NCBI GenBank assembly: GCA_964472545.1
Contig: CAYYNP010000083.1
Coordinates: 1 to 33,043 of the forward strand
Direction of reading: 5' to 3'
From: CAYYNP01 sp964472545
Lineage (GTDB): Bacteria; Planctomycetota; Planctomycetia; Pirellulales; Thermoguttaceae
Length of the DNA stretch: 33,043 bases
A program made the position numbers and the translations under genes. This document shows, in pieces, positions 9,379-17,778 of this stretch (within the stretch, counting starts at the first letter, position 1; every line of letters starts with the position of its first letter). The notes below the pieces were generated by a model, which saw only the letters and a list, made by a program, of their open reading frames with translations, ran no database searches and was not told the origin of the DNA.

Positions 9379-10641
9379 ATGTATCGTGGACTCGCCGTGG
9401 CATTGTTGGCCGTCGTTTTGTTTAGCGGAGCCGATTGGACCGGTTTTCGAGGCCCCCACGGAACGGGCGTGACCGACGCCACCGGCCTGCCCACGACGTG
9501 GAACGCGGAGGAGAACATCGTCTGGAAGACGCCCCTGCCGGGCTTCGGCAGCTCCAGCCCCATCACGCTGGGCGATCGCGTCTTTCTGACTTGCTATAGC
9601 GGGTACGGCTTCGACGCCGAGGAGCCGGGCGATCAAGACACATTGATGTTTCACGTGCTTTGCATCGACCGGGCCACGGGCAAAATCCTCTGGGATCGCC
9701 GGGCTCGTCCGCGGCTGCCGGAGACCAGCTACGACGGCGGCCGGATCGCGTTGCACGGCTACGCCTCGGCCACGCCGGTCACCGACGGCGAGGCCGTCTA
9801 CGTCTTCTTCGGCAAGTCGGGCCTGATCAAGTTCGGCCTCGACGGCAAAGTGCTCTGGCAGGCCGGCGTCGGCACGGGACTCGACAAACACAACTGGGGT
9901 TCCGGCACCTCGCTGATCCTCCACGACGACCTGCTGATCGTCAACGCCAGCGCCGAGAGCCAATCGTTGCGGGCGCTCAGCAAGGCTACCGGCAAGGAAG
10001 TCTGGAAGGTCGACGGGATCATCGACTCGTGGAGTACGCCGGCCGTGGTCGAAACGGCTACGGGGCCGGAATTGGTGGCCGTCGAGCGCACCCGCGTGTT
10101 GGGCCTCGATCCGGCGACCGGCAAGCAACTCTGGGTCTGCAACAAGCCGAGCGACTACGTCTGCCCTTCGGTCGTTGCCCACGACGGCGTGGTCTACATC
10201 ATCAACAGCCGCTTCAGCGCCATGTTGCTGGCCATCCGCACCGGCGGACGCGGCGACGTGACCGACTCGCACGTGCTCTGGACCAAGAAGTGGACCACCC
10301 GGGTGAGCACGCCGGTCTATCACGACGGGCATCTCTACGCCATCGACCAGGCCGGCGCGGCCTACTGCATCAGCACCGACACGGGCGACGAGGTCGGCAA
10401 CCGGCGGTTGGAGATCGCCGGCGCCGGCGACAAGATCTACGCCTCGATTCTCGCCGGCGACGGGAAACTCTACGGCGTGACCCGGCTCGACGGCACGGTC
10501 GTGCTCTCGCTCACTCCCGAATTGAAGGAGCTCGCCCGCAACCGCCTGGGCGACCAGAGTGTGTTCAACGCCACCCCGGCCGAATGCGACGGGCGGCTGT
10601 TGCTCCGCAGCGACCGATATCTGTATTGCATCGGCAAGTGA
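9379..10641 (+). CDS. Exported PQQ-type beta-propeller repeat protein
   Basis: 420 residues. A signal peptide (1-17) is followed by the 'DWTGFRGPHGTGV' opening found on many planctomycete PQQ-like proteins. The body is a chain of propeller blades with the recurring pattern of Asp/Gly turns and Ala-Thr-Gly-Lys-x-Leu-Trp ('RATGKILWD', 'KATGKEVWK', 'PATGKQLWV'). These blades do not imply a bound PQQ cofactor; most such proteins are non-enzymatic (BamB-like) or of unknown role. GGAGA at 9366-9370 sits eight bases before the ATG at 9379-9381. The frame is open further upstream to 8947, but that part lies inside the TPR-like gene and lacks family features. Confidence 0.88.
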   Translation: MYRGLAVALLAVVLFSGADWTGFRGPHGTGVTDATGLPTTWNAEENIVWKTPLPGFGSSSPITLGDRVFLTCYSGYGFDAEEPGDQDTLMFHVLCIDRATGKILWDRRARPRLPETSYDGGRIALHGYASATPVTDGEAVYVFFGKSGLIKFGLDGKVLWQAGVGTGLDKHNWGSGTSLILHDDLLIVNASAESQSLRALSKATGKEVWKVDGIIDSWSTPAVVETATGPELVAVERTRVLGLDPATGKQLWVCNKPSDYVCPSVVAHDGVVYIINSRFSAMLLAIRTGGRGDVTDSHVLWTKKWTTRVSTPVYHDGHLYAIDQAGAAYCISTDTGDEVGNRRLEIAGAGDKIYASILAGDGKLYGVTRLDGTVVLSLTPELKELARNRLGDQSVFNATPAECDGRLLLRSDRYLYCIGK

Positions 10642-10675
10642 ATCTGCACCAATCGCTGTAGCCGAATTCGTTGCA

Positions 10676-10721
10676 GGGGTGGCTGGGGCAGAGCGGGTGG
10701 CTGCGCTATAGCCCCAGCCAC
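10676..10721 (+). repeat. Dispersed palindromic element, copy B
   Basis: GTGGCTGGGGC (10679-10689) and GCCCCAGCCAC (10711-10721) form perfect 11-base arms around a 21-base loop that itself contains a second GGGTGGCTG (10695-10703). The head 10676-10695 reads GGGGTGGCTGGGGCAGAGCG, identical to the head of copy C. It starts 35 bases after the stop of the PQQ-type gene. Confidence 0.7.
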
Positions 10722-11033
10722 ACGGCGTCACCCAAAGCCTGGCGACTTCGGCTACGTGGTTCTTACGGGCGAGGTCACGGCAAAGTTTGCCCATCCTTCA
10801 CCGCCCCACTCCATGGAGGCGAAGTGCTCGCCATTTGGCGCTTTCACTTTGCGATCGGCGGCCCGGTCTCCGATCCCTGTAGTGTTGGCCGTGTCGACAA
10901 GAAACTGCCGCCGTACGCGCGGCCTGCTCTGCAAGCGCACGGAAAACGAGCGATCCACGTCCCAGGGGGAGCCTGGGAGTACGACTTATCCAAGGAAGGA
11001 GGTAGAAGTAGACCGAACACAGGAGCCTTTCCG
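10722..11033 (+). other. Gene-free leader before the DUF6666-like gene
   Basis: No gene or clear promoter is visible. An AAGGAGG at about 10994-11001 looks like a ribosome site, but no start codon follows at a usable distance; the site actually used is AGGAG at 11021-11025. Several short open frames here show no protein-like composition. Confidence 0.4.
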
Positions 11034-12050
11034 ATGTTTGCCGACCTACAGCGGATGCGAGGCCTCGGACTTACGTTGACGATTGTGGCCGCGACGGCGA
11101 CCGCGTCGGCCGCGGAGCCCTTCCCATACGCGGATATCGGCTCGACGGCTTACGATGCGTGTCCTCCAATCGGGGTCGAGTACTTCTTGGGCTTCGACAA
11201 CAACGAGGGCGTCCACCAGATGACCCGCGAGGCCGACTTCGGGGCGGTCATGGGTACCAACGTCGGCTTCACTCTGCTTCCCGACCGCGGCATCGGCGGG
11301 CAGGTCGGCACGAGTTGGGGGATCTACGATTGGAAGGGACGCTTCGATGACTGGGACGACCCCGCCCCCGGCGGCCCCGACGCCGCCACCGCCCAGCACC
11401 AGTTCTTCGTCACCACGGGCGTTTTCAAGGAGACCTTTGGCGACAGCCGTTGGAGCGTGGGACTTGCCTACGATTGGCTGGTGACCGTGAATTTCGGCAC
11501 TCACGGCCTCGATCCCACGATGGGGCAGTGGCGCGGCCAGATCGAGTACGCGCTGAACTCGTCGAACGAAATCGGCGTGACGATCGTCCGCGGCGAACGC
11601 GGTGATCGTTTCGAAATCCTCCTTGACGCGGAATTGGGCCCAAACATCGAGCTCTTCCGCCCGATCAGCCACACCGACATCTATTGGCACCATGCCATGG
11701 CCAACGGCACCCACACGCGCGTTTGGCTCGGCATTCCCGACCACGAGCGTTTGCCCCATCCCGCCGGCGGCGGCTCGGTGATCGACCTGTTGATCGGGGC
11801 CTCGATCCAGACTCCCATCACCTCGTGCACGGACCTCTACGCCGGGCTGCAGTGGGGCCATCCGAGTGCCTCGTCCGGAGGCGGCTTCGGCGGCAGCGCG
11901 GAAGAATACACCAACATCGCGATCGGCCTGGCCTTCTACCCCGGCCGTAGTTCACCGCACACTTCCGTCCGACGCAACTGCTGGATGCCCTACATGCCGC
12001 TGGCCAATAACCAGAACTTCCTGGTCGACCGCGGCATGATTCCTCCGTAA
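11034..12050 (+). CDS. Exported planctomycete protein, DUF6666-like
   Basis: 338 residues. A signal peptide ends near Ala-Ser-Ala-Ala (about residue 27). The body is rich in aromatic, Gly and alternating polar/hydrophobic segments, as in an outer-membrane beta barrel: strands such as 'GTNVGFTLLP', 'WSVGLAYDWLV' and 'NIAIGLAFYPG' alternate with turns. It ends with a 'CWMPYMPLANN..FLVD' signature that I associate from memory with DUF6666, a planctomycete-restricted family of unknown function. AGGAG at 11021-11025 is eight bases before the ATG. The frame is open upstream to 10671, but that extension runs through the repeat element. The gene converges with the C25 gene. Confidence 0.7.
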   Translation: MFADLQRMRGLGLTLTIVAATATASAAEPFPYADIGSTAYDACPPIGVEYFLGFDNNEGVHQMTREADFGAVMGTNVGFTLLPDRGIGGQVGTSWGIYDWKGRFDDWDDPAPGGPDAATAQHQFFVTTGVFKETFGDSRWSVGLAYDWLVTVNFGTHGLDPTMGQWRGQIEYALNSSNEIGVTIVRGERGDRFEILLDAELGPNIELFRPISHTDIYWHHAMANGTHTRVWLGIPDHERLPHPAGGGSVIDLLIGASIQTPITSCTDLYAGLQWGHPSASSGGGFGGSAEEYTNIAIGLAFYPGRSSPHTSVRRNCWMPYMPLANNQNFLVDRGMIPP

Positions 12051-12097
12051 GATCTGCCTTGGTCCGGGTTTGTTTGGGGAGGGCTCCGGTGGGTGGC

Positions 12098-12171
12098 GGG
12101 TGGCTGAGCGCTGCGGGGCCCCTGGCCTCGGGAAACTTTGGGGCACCGCTGCGCTCTGCCCCAGCCACCCC
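12098..12171. repeat. Dispersed palindromic element, copy C (long form) between convergent genes
   Basis: GGGTGGCTG (12098-12106) and CAGCCACCC (12162-12170) are perfect terminal inverted repeats of a 73-base unit. Its interior holds further GCGCTGCGG-type and GGGGCCCC self-complementary stretches. The minus-strand head (12171-12152) is identical over 20 bases to copy B. It fills most of the gap between the convergent genes ending at 12050 and 12179, and could act as a two-way terminator. Confidence 0.7.
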
Positions 12172-12178
12172 TGCACGA

Positions 12179-13765
12179 TCACGGCGTGTTTTCGGATGAA
12201 GCTTGACGTGTAGGGAATACAACCACGTGAATCGTCTCCTTTGAGACCGCCACCAGACGCAGCCACCCGGGCTCGTTGACGTCGATCGTGCCTTCCCACG
12301 GCTCGCCTTCCGCCGGGGCGGGCAGCGCGGTGAACGCGAGTCGGGCGTTGGCAGCGTGAAACGCGGCCCGAGCCTTCTCCGGATCGGACGGGACCTCCTG
12401 CCACCGGACCGTCGTCTTCTGCTTCGCCCGAAACCCGACCTCCAAGCGTTGGGCTCCCTCGGGCCGCTGGACTTTCCAACGCCATCCCGAGTCGGTCCGC
12501 TCGATGCTCGCCTGCAGAGGCAGCGGCAACCGTAATCGCGTGGCCGGGTCGCCCAACAGCGCGTACATCAGCATCTGGTCGCGGCGCAGCTTCTCGACGT
12601 CGATCGTGGCTTCCAGCTTGCCTTCCACGTCGCGGAGCACGCGTTCGGCGAGGAAGTCGGTGGTGTCCTTTGCCCGCCGTTGGGCGGCCAGCCACAACGT
12701 GCCCAGCCGCCGCGGCGGGCCGCCGAGTTCCTTCAGCAGGCAGAGGCTCGAAAAGTAGTTGGTCAACGGGTGCGACTCGGTCGTGGCGGCAATCGTCGCC
12801 ACCGGCCCGCCGGGCATCCACAGCAGCGACTCGGCCATGCACGGCTCCGGCCGGGTGAAGTCGCCCGACTCGCATGAAAAGAACCACGTTGGCGGCGCCG
12901 GCGGGCCATTGGCCATTGCCGGCTCTGCCAAGGCCGCCGTGTACCAGATCCGCCGCTGCTGAAAGGACATCGAAAAGAAGCTCTCGGCGTTGGCGTGCCC
13001 CAGTAGCACGGCCGCCACGCCGCCTTGGCGAAGCTGCCGGCTAAACAACTCCGGTTGATCCGGCGGCCAACCACAGAGCGGGTGACGCGGATTGCCGGTG
13101 ACGACCCACGGGCTGGCCCAACGCGGGCCCTCCGCCTGAACCGTGCCCAGCAGCATCTGCGTGGCCATGGCGTCGATCGCCGGGCTATACTCGGCCGATC
13201 CGCCCCAGATCGGCAGCCGCAGGTCGTCGATCGACGGCGGCTTGCGCTCGAAGGCAAGGATCTTCTTCACCGCCACCGCAACCTGCTCGGGCGTACGGGC
13301 AGGAATCCGACCCACGGCGATTTCCGGCACCCGATCGCCGTCGAGGTCCCCCCACGCCGCGTCGCTGGCAAACTCCTTCCGTTGCACCGCACGCCAGCGA
13401 TAGAGTTCCGCCCGCCTGGCCGCCACGTACCAGGGTTCACCCGGCTTGCCCGGCTGATCGTCGCCGACCAACAACAGGAACTTGGGCCGACGCGGCGCAG
13501 CGGCCAACGCCTCGCCAACCGCCCCCGTGGAGACCACCGTCTCGAGTCCCTGGCTCCGCCGCAACCGAACCAACGGCTCCAACGGCTTGACCAGCCCCTC
13601 GCGCCCCACAACCATCCAAACCGGAGCCGGCTCGGCGGCCGCTGTGAAGCCATGCAACCAGGCCGCCGTGACGACGAACAAGACCGGCCAGACACGAACT
13701 CGCCGAGGAAGACAACTTGCCGTCCGCTTGGCGTTGGATGCCGTGAAAAGATGTCGTGCGATCAT
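12179..13765 (-). CDS. Gingipain-like (peptidase family C25) exported protein
   Basis: 528 residues. The first 45 form a long basic then hydrophobic export signal ending Ala-Ala-Ala. The C25/caspase-like domain spans about 48-410. 'KFLLLVGDD' is the first strand and 'DGDRVPEIAVGRIPA' the conserved loop. 'LLGH257' carries the catalytic histidine and 'FFSC298' the nucleophile cysteine. 'GPVATIAATTES' and 'YALLGDPATRLRLP' are the usual closing elements. All key residues are present, so activity as a cysteine protease is plausible. The C-terminal part (about 415-528) looks like a beta-sandwich. I see no type IX (Por) or PEP-CTERM tail. The ATG at 13765 has GAGG upstream. The substrate is unknown. 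Confidence 0.8.
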   Translation of the reverse strand: MIARHLFTASNAKRTASCLPRRVRVWPVLFVVTAAWLHGFTAAAEPAPVWMVVGREGLVKPLEPLVRLRRSQGLETVVSTGAVGEALAAAPRRPKFLLLVGDDQPGKPGEPWYVAARRAELYRWRAVQRKEFASDAAWGDLDGDRVPEIAVGRIPARTPEQVAVAVKKILAFERKPPSIDDLRLPIWGGSAEYSPAIDAMATQMLLGTVQAEGPRWASPWVVTGNPRHPLCGWPPDQPELFSRQLRQGGVAAVLLGHANAESFFSMSFQQRRIWYTAALAEPAMANGPPAPPTWFFSCESGDFTRPEPCMAESLLWMPGGPVATIAATTESHPLTNYFSSLCLLKELGGPPRRLGTLWLAAQRRAKDTTDFLAERVLRDVEGKLEATIDVEKLRRDQMLMYALLGDPATRLRLPLPLQASIERTDSGWRWKVQRPEGAQRLEVGFRAKQKTTVRWQEVPSDPEKARAAFHAANARLAFTALPAPAEGEPWEGTIDVNEPGWLRLVAVSKETIHVVVFPTRQASSENTP

Positions 13766-13935
13766 GACGGGCCTCGCTCCGTTTCATCGGTTGGTCCACT
13801 CCCCACGCCACACAGTTTATTCGCAACGCCACAGCTTCAACAGAAGCTGCTGAGAGGCTACCGCTGGCGCGGATCGACGAACGACGCCAGAGTCGTGTGT
13901 CTCCCCGTAACGGCGGTTACCTTCACGCCCCTGAT

Positions 13936-14988
13936 CTACCGGGAAACGTCGAGAAGAGTAACCGATGTGTAGCCGGGCAGCGCCAGGAATCTGCCGTCGG
14001 GGGAGAAAACGCACTGGGACTCGGCTTCCAGCAAAGGAAAGCTGGCAATTTCCTCAAGCGTCTCGCCGTCGCGCAACGCTACGCGAGTATCGCGGTTGGG
14101 GAACCTCTCAACACATGCGATGGTATTCCCTGCGGGAGAATGGTCGAAGTCTATGACATCGGAAATATGGCCGCCGGGTTGTTTCGGCTGGCCGGTCTTT
14201 GCGTCCCATCGTCGGAGTCCGTCAGACCGGAACATCGCCGACAGGAACGTTGAGTCTGGTGAGAATCGCAGTTTGACGGGAATCGAGTCCACCGCGATCG
14301 TGGTCTCTATTTTGCCGGATTTCATTCCCCATATCCGAATTTCCGGGCCAGTCGCATAGGCCAGCATCTGTGCGTCGGGCGAGAAGATGAACAAGGCAAA
14401 CTCGGAGTCATCCGCTATTTGCTGACGCGGTTGGCCAGATTCCAGTTCCCATAGTCTGAGGTCCCCCAGACCACCCGAAGCCAGAGTCTTCCCGTCGGGC
14501 GAGAAGGCAATCTCTTGCTGGTGCCCGTCCTCCACACTCAGCGTGCGCGTCTCCTGAAGGGTCTTCGCATCGAACAAGCAGATCAAAGGCGGCTGAGTGG
14601 AACCCGGCAGACGTCTCTGAATCAGGGCGAAAAGGCTGCCGTCTGCCGAGAAAGTTTGCGTGGAGCGGCGACTGGATCGCACGAACTCTTCCATGGGAAC
14701 GGAAATTCTGAGCTCGAGCGTCGGCCAATTCCATATCTTCATCACGTGCGCGTCAAAAGTGACCACCGTTTGACCGTCACTAGGAAAGATGACGCCGTGT
14801 GCCGCCTCGTGTTCGATACTCTTCGCACGGCCGTCCGGACCAACGGGTGCCTCCGGTTGGGGAGGTCGAGACGTTGGCGAGTTGGGGATCGGAGTTGAGC
14901 TGTCGGACGCATCGTCGCCGCCGCTGCAACCGCCAAGACAACCAACTGCCAAGAGCACGCCAGCCAGCACAGCCAGAACACGTTTCAT
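13936..14988 (-). CDS. WD40-repeat lipoprotein
   Basis: 350 residues. The start at 14988 has GGGGAGGG seven bases ahead. A lipoprotein signal with lipobox LGGC (C21) is followed by a Ser/Pro-rich linker (about 24-50). At least five WD40-like blades follow, marked by 'FSADG' or 'FSPDG/A/S' and a strand ending in Leu/Ile-x-x-Trp ('LRLWELESGQ', 'IRIWGMKSGK', 'LRRWDAKTGQ'). Seven blades would close a propeller, and the length allows it. The protein is probably a lipid-anchored scaffold in the envelope; no enzyme motif is seen. The frame stays open upstream to 15420, but that extension would cover the divergent promoter of rpmF. Confidence 0.85.
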   Translation of the reverse strand: MKRVLAVLAGVLLAVGCLGGCSGGDDASDSSTPIPNSPTSRPPQPEAPVGPDGRAKSIEHEAAHGVIFPSDGQTVVTFDAHVMKIWNWPTLELRISVPMEEFVRSSRRSTQTFSADGSLFALIQRRLPGSTQPPLICLFDAKTLQETRTLSVEDGHQQEIAFSPDGKTLASGGLGDLRLWELESGQPRQQIADDSEFALFIFSPDAQMLAYATGPEIRIWGMKSGKIETTIAVDSIPVKLRFSPDSTFLSAMFRSDGLRRWDAKTGQPKQPGGHISDVIDFDHSPAGNTIACVERFPNRDTRVALRDGETLEEIASFPLLEAESQCVFSPDGRFLALPGYTSVTLLDVSR

Positions 14989-15192
14989 GACGACCCTCCC
15001 CAAAAATGGATGCAACCAACCGCTCCCAACATCTTCCGCCGGGCCTCTGCTGGCAGCGGGACCAGTGCAAGTAAACCGAGTACTGGAATAAGTGGCCCAG
15101 AGGTACTGCCTTGATTGTCGAATTCGATCTCGGCTTGTCAAGCGTCGATCCGACCCCCAGAGAATGAGGCATACGAGCCCCTGCCACCCCCG

Positions 15193-15221
15193 TTGACACG
15201 CCGCGCGCGGGACTCTAGGAT
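15193..15221 (+). promoter_or_regulatory. Promoter of the rpmF-fab cluster
   Basis: TTGACA (15193-15198, perfect) and TAGGAT (15216-15221, 4/6) are spaced by exactly 17 bases. Transcription would begin near 15228, giving a 70-base leader before rpmF. The 312-base gap 14989-15300 between the WD40 lipoprotein gene and rpmF holds nothing else I recognise; a TTGACA on the minus strand (15141-15136) could serve the lipoprotein gene but has no good -10 partner. Confidence 0.65.
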
Positions 15222-15300
15222 AGTGCGTTTCGTGCAACTGAAGTCGGCTCCCGTCTGGTGGGGCCGCTATTGAGTTGGCCCGGTAAGTGGAAGTGATACG

Positions 15301-15480
15301 ATGGCCGTTCCCAAACGCAAACACTCGAACTCGCGGACCGGCAAGCGCCGCTCGCAGGACGCGAAGAAGCCCCCTCAAATTAACTACTGCGAACAGTGTA
15401 GCACCGCCGTGCCGACCCATGTGGTCTGCCCGAACTGTGGATTCTACATGGGCCGCAAAGTTGTGGACGTCGAGTCTTGA
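15301..15480 (+). CDS. rpmF: 50S ribosomal protein L32
   Basis: 59 residues, short but unmistakable. The 'MAVPKRKHSNSRTGKRRSQ' start is diagnostic of L32. C30-x2-C33 and C43-x2-C46 form the zinc ribbon, so this is the zinc-binding form. L32 sits in the large subunit near the peptidyl-transferase side. The last four bases overlap the TTG start of fabD (TTGA), so translation of the two is probably coupled. An rpmF-fab linkage is widespread, and it ties ribosome supply to lipid synthesis; plsX and fabH, which usually sit between rpmF and fabD, are missing here. Confidence 0.97.
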   Translation: MAVPKRKHSNSRTGKRRSQDAKKPPQINYCEQCSTAVPTHVVCPNCGFYMGRKVVDVES

Positions 15481-16385
15481 GCAAGATCGCGTTTCTATTT
15501 CCCGGACAAGGCGCCCAGTGCGTCGGCATGGGCCAGCGGCTGGCCGAGTCGCTGCCGGCGGCCAAGGGTCTGTACGATCGGGCCGGCGAAGTGCTCGGCT
15601 ACGATTTGGCCAAGCTCTGCTTCGAGGGGCCCGCCGAACGGCTCGATTCGACCGCCTGTAGCCAGCCGGCTTTGTTCGTGACCGGTTTGGCCGCGGTGGA
15701 ATCGCTGCGCGACGAGTCGCCCGATGTGGTGCTCTCCTGTGAGGCGGCGGCCGGATTGAGCCTGGGCGAATACACGGCGTTGGTCTTCGCGGGCGTGATG
15801 GAGTTCGAGGACGGGCTGGCGCTGGTGCAGAAGCGCGGGGCCGCCATGCAAGCCGCAGCCGATGCGACCCCCAGCGGAATGGTCAGCATCCTGGGGCTGG
15901 AGCGGATTGAAGTCGAAGCGCTCTGCGAAAAGGCCCGGGGCGACGAGATCCTCGAAATCGCCAACTTGCTCTGCCCGGGCAATATCGCGATCTCGGGGAC
16001 GATCGGCGCCTGCGAAAGGGCGGCGGAAATGGCGCCGGCCGCCGGGGCGATGAAGGCCATCCCGTTGGCCGTGGCCGGCGGGTTTCACACACAGATCATG
16101 CAGCCAGCCGTGGAACAACTCACCGCCGCCCTGGCCGACGTGCCGATGCAGCCGCCGAAGATCCCCGTGATTTCCAACGTCGACGCCCAAGCGCACGACG
16201 ATCCGGAAGAAATACGCGCGTTGCTCGTCCGCCAAGTGGTCCAGCAGGTCCGCTGGGAAGAGTCGATGCGCGACCTCTTGCAGCAGGAGTTCGCCCAGTT
16301 CTATGAGGTGGGCCCGGGACGCGTGCTGCGGGGATTGCTGCGACGCATCGACCGTCGGGCGTCGTGCCAGAGCGTGCCCGTGTGA
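15477..16385 (+). CDS. fabD: Malonyl-CoA:ACP transacylase
   Basis: 302 residues. It transfers malonyl from CoA to the acyl carrier protein in cytosolic type II fatty-acid synthesis. 'FPGQGAQ' (8-14) is the family opening. The nucleophile is S95 in GLSLGEY; R120 in 'VQKRG' and H204 in 'GGFHT' complete the site. The residue before the nucleophile is Leu, whereas most FabD proteins have His (GHSLGEY). The TTG start overlaps the rpmF stop. Length is normal. fabG follows after 72 bases. Confidence 0.95.
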   Translation: MSKIAFLFPGQGAQCVGMGQRLAESLPAAKGLYDRAGEVLGYDLAKLCFEGPAERLDSTACSQPALFVTGLAAVESLRDESPDVVLSCEAAAGLSLGEYTALVFAGVMEFEDGLALVQKRGAAMQAAADATPSGMVSILGLERIEVEALCEKARGDEILEIANLLCPGNIAISGTIGACERAAEMAPAAGAMKAIPLAVAGGFHTQIMQPAVEQLTAALADVPMQPPKIPVISNVDAQAHDDPEEIRALLVRQVVQQVRWEESMRDLLQQEFAQFYEVGPGRVLRGLLRRIDRRASCQSVPV

Positions 16386-16457
16386 CGGCCGTTGCACTGA
16401 TGTCCGCTTGACCATTTCGCCGATGATCGCCGAAGCACCGTTGTGAGGAGAGTTTTG

Positions 16458-17228
16458 ATGAGTGACGAAAACGCCAGCCGCATTACCGCCGATCTGAGCG
16501 AACAAGTGGCCGTCATCACAGGCGCCGGCCGAGGCCTTGGCCGGGAGATCGCCGCGACCCTGGCCGCGGCCGGGGCCAAGGTGGCCTGCGTCGACGTCGA
16601 TGCCGACTCGCTGGGCGAGTCGGTCGCCGCGATCGAAGCCGCCGGCGGAACGGCCGCCGCGTTTACCTGCGACGTGACCGACGCCGATCGGGTGAATGAG
16701 GTCGTCAAAGAAGTCACCGCCAAATGGGGAGGGCTTCAGATCCTCGTCAACAACGCCGGAATCACGCGCGACACGCTCGTCATGCGGATGAAGGACGACC
16801 AGTGGGACTCGGTGATCGCCATCAACCTGCGAGGGACGTTCCTCTTCACTCGCGCCGCCGTGCGGCCGATGATGAAGGCACGGCGGGGCCGAATCATCAA
16901 CATCGCCAGCGTTTCCGGCCTGATGGGCAATCCCGGGCAAGCGAACTACTCGGCATCGAAAGCGGGGGTTATCGGCCTGACGCGGACCGTCGCCCGAGAA
17001 CTGGCCGGCAGGAAGATCACCGTCAACGCGGTGGCCCCCGGTTTTATCGCCACGGAGATGACCGCCAAACTGGGCGAAGAGATATTGGGGCAGGTCCGCG
17101 AACAGATCCCGCTGGGGCGGTTGGGCGAACCCCAGGACATCGCCGACGCCGTGTTGTATCTCGCCAGCGCCGCCGCCGATTTCATCACCGGCCAAGTGCT
17201 GACGGTCGACGGCGGACTGACCGCCTAG
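16458..17228 (+). CDS. fabG: 3-oxoacyl-ACP reductase (SDR family)
   Basis: 256 residues. It reduces 3-oxoacyl-ACP with NADPH in the first reductive step of elongation. The cofactor loop is TGAGRGLG (21-28), followed by NNAG (98-101). The catalytic residues are S151 and Y164-x3-K168, in the 'NPGQANYSASKAG' context that is diagnostic for FabG among short-chain reductases. 'VAPGFIATEMT' and a C-terminal 'GQVLTVDGG' complete the fold. The ATG at 16458 has GAGGAG at 16445-16450; an in-frame GTG at 16443 lies just before that site and is rejected. The gene sits between fabD and acpP. Confidence 0.96.
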   Translation: MSDENASRITADLSEQVAVITGAGRGLGREIAATLAAAGAKVACVDVDADSLGESVAAIEAAGGTAAAFTCDVTDADRVNEVVKEVTAKWGGLQILVNNAGITRDTLVMRMKDDQWDSVIAINLRGTFLFTRAAVRPMMKARRGRIINIASVSGLMGNPGQANYSASKAGVIGLTRTVARELAGRKITVNAVAPGFIATEMTAKLGEEILGQVREQIPLGRLGEPQDIADAVLYLASAAADFITGQVLTVDGGLTA

Positions 17229-17355
17229 CCAGGGCCAACAGGCTTGCTGCGCCGCCACTGCCGTGCGGAAGCTGGGGCAATGGGGCTGAAGAGGGGTATT
17301 TACGCCCGATGTGATGGAGTATGGGGAATGGGGCAGAAATATCGTCGGAAGGGTA

Positions 17356-17384
17356 TGGACACGGCCGACGAGAACCGGTATATA
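17356..17384 (+). promoter_or_regulatory. Internal promoter for acpP-fabF
   Basis: TGGACA (17356-17361, 5/6) lies 17 bases before TATATA (17379-17384); TATATT at 17381-17386 is an alternative -10 with 19-base spacing. It sits in the 283-base gap after fabG. Separate, stronger transcription of acpP is common because the carrier protein is needed in large amounts. Confidence 0.55.
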
Positions 17385-17456
17385 TTGCTGGATTGATTCA
17401 GTAAGATGGGTATTGTGCTAGGGTCGGCAGTGCATTGGCGGTGCCCGGCCGAGCGT

Positions 17457-17477
17457 GGAAGGCAATGGGTGCCTTCC
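17457..17477 (+). promoter_or_regulatory. Hairpin in the acpP leader
   Basis: GGAAGGCA (17457-17464) and TGCCTTCC (17470-17477) pair perfectly over eight bases around the loop ATGGG. The hairpin ends 19 bases before the ribosome site AGGAGG (17497-17502) and is followed by CCC, not a U tract, so it does not look like an intrinsic terminator. It could stabilise the acpP message or block read-through from fabG. Confidence 0.6.
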
Positions 17478-17511
17478 CCCAATTGGTGTGACTATCAGGA
17501 GGACCGTTACG

Positions 17512-17769
17512 GTGGCCTCAGTTGAAGAGAGAGTGATCAACATCGTTGCCGACCAGCTTGGCGTGAGTAAAGATCAGATAGCCCGTGAGACTTCCTTCAT
17601 TAACGACCTCGGAGCCGACTCGCTGGATACGGTCGAGTTGGTGATGGAGCTCGAAGAGGAATTCGACATCAACATCCCGGACGATGCGGCCGAGAAGATT
17701 CAGACGGTCGGCCAAGCCATCGACCATATCGAAGAGACCATCCAGAACGGCGATTCCTCATCTTCCTGA
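17512..17769 (+). CDS. acpP: Acyl carrier protein
   Basis: 85 residues, acidic. Phosphopantetheine is attached at S37 in the classic 'GADSLDTVELVMELEEEF' helix-II context. Acyl chains ride on this arm between FabD, FabG and FabF. The start is GTG at 17512 with a perfect AGGAGG nine bases ahead; translation from it begins Met-Ala-Ser-Val-Glu-Glu, as in many carrier proteins. A Ser-rich tail ends the protein. fabF begins nine bases after the stop. Confidence 0.96.
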   Translation: MASVEERVINIVADQLGVSKDQIARETSFINDLGADSLDTVELVMELEEEFDINIPDDAAEKIQTVGQAIDHIEETIQNGDSSSS

Positions 17770-17778
17770 CGGGTTTCT

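Noticed and set aside
15495..17258. Open frame of 587 codons opposite fabD and fabG
   Set aside because: It spans two certain genes and the gap between them, as expected for a GC-driven shadow frame.
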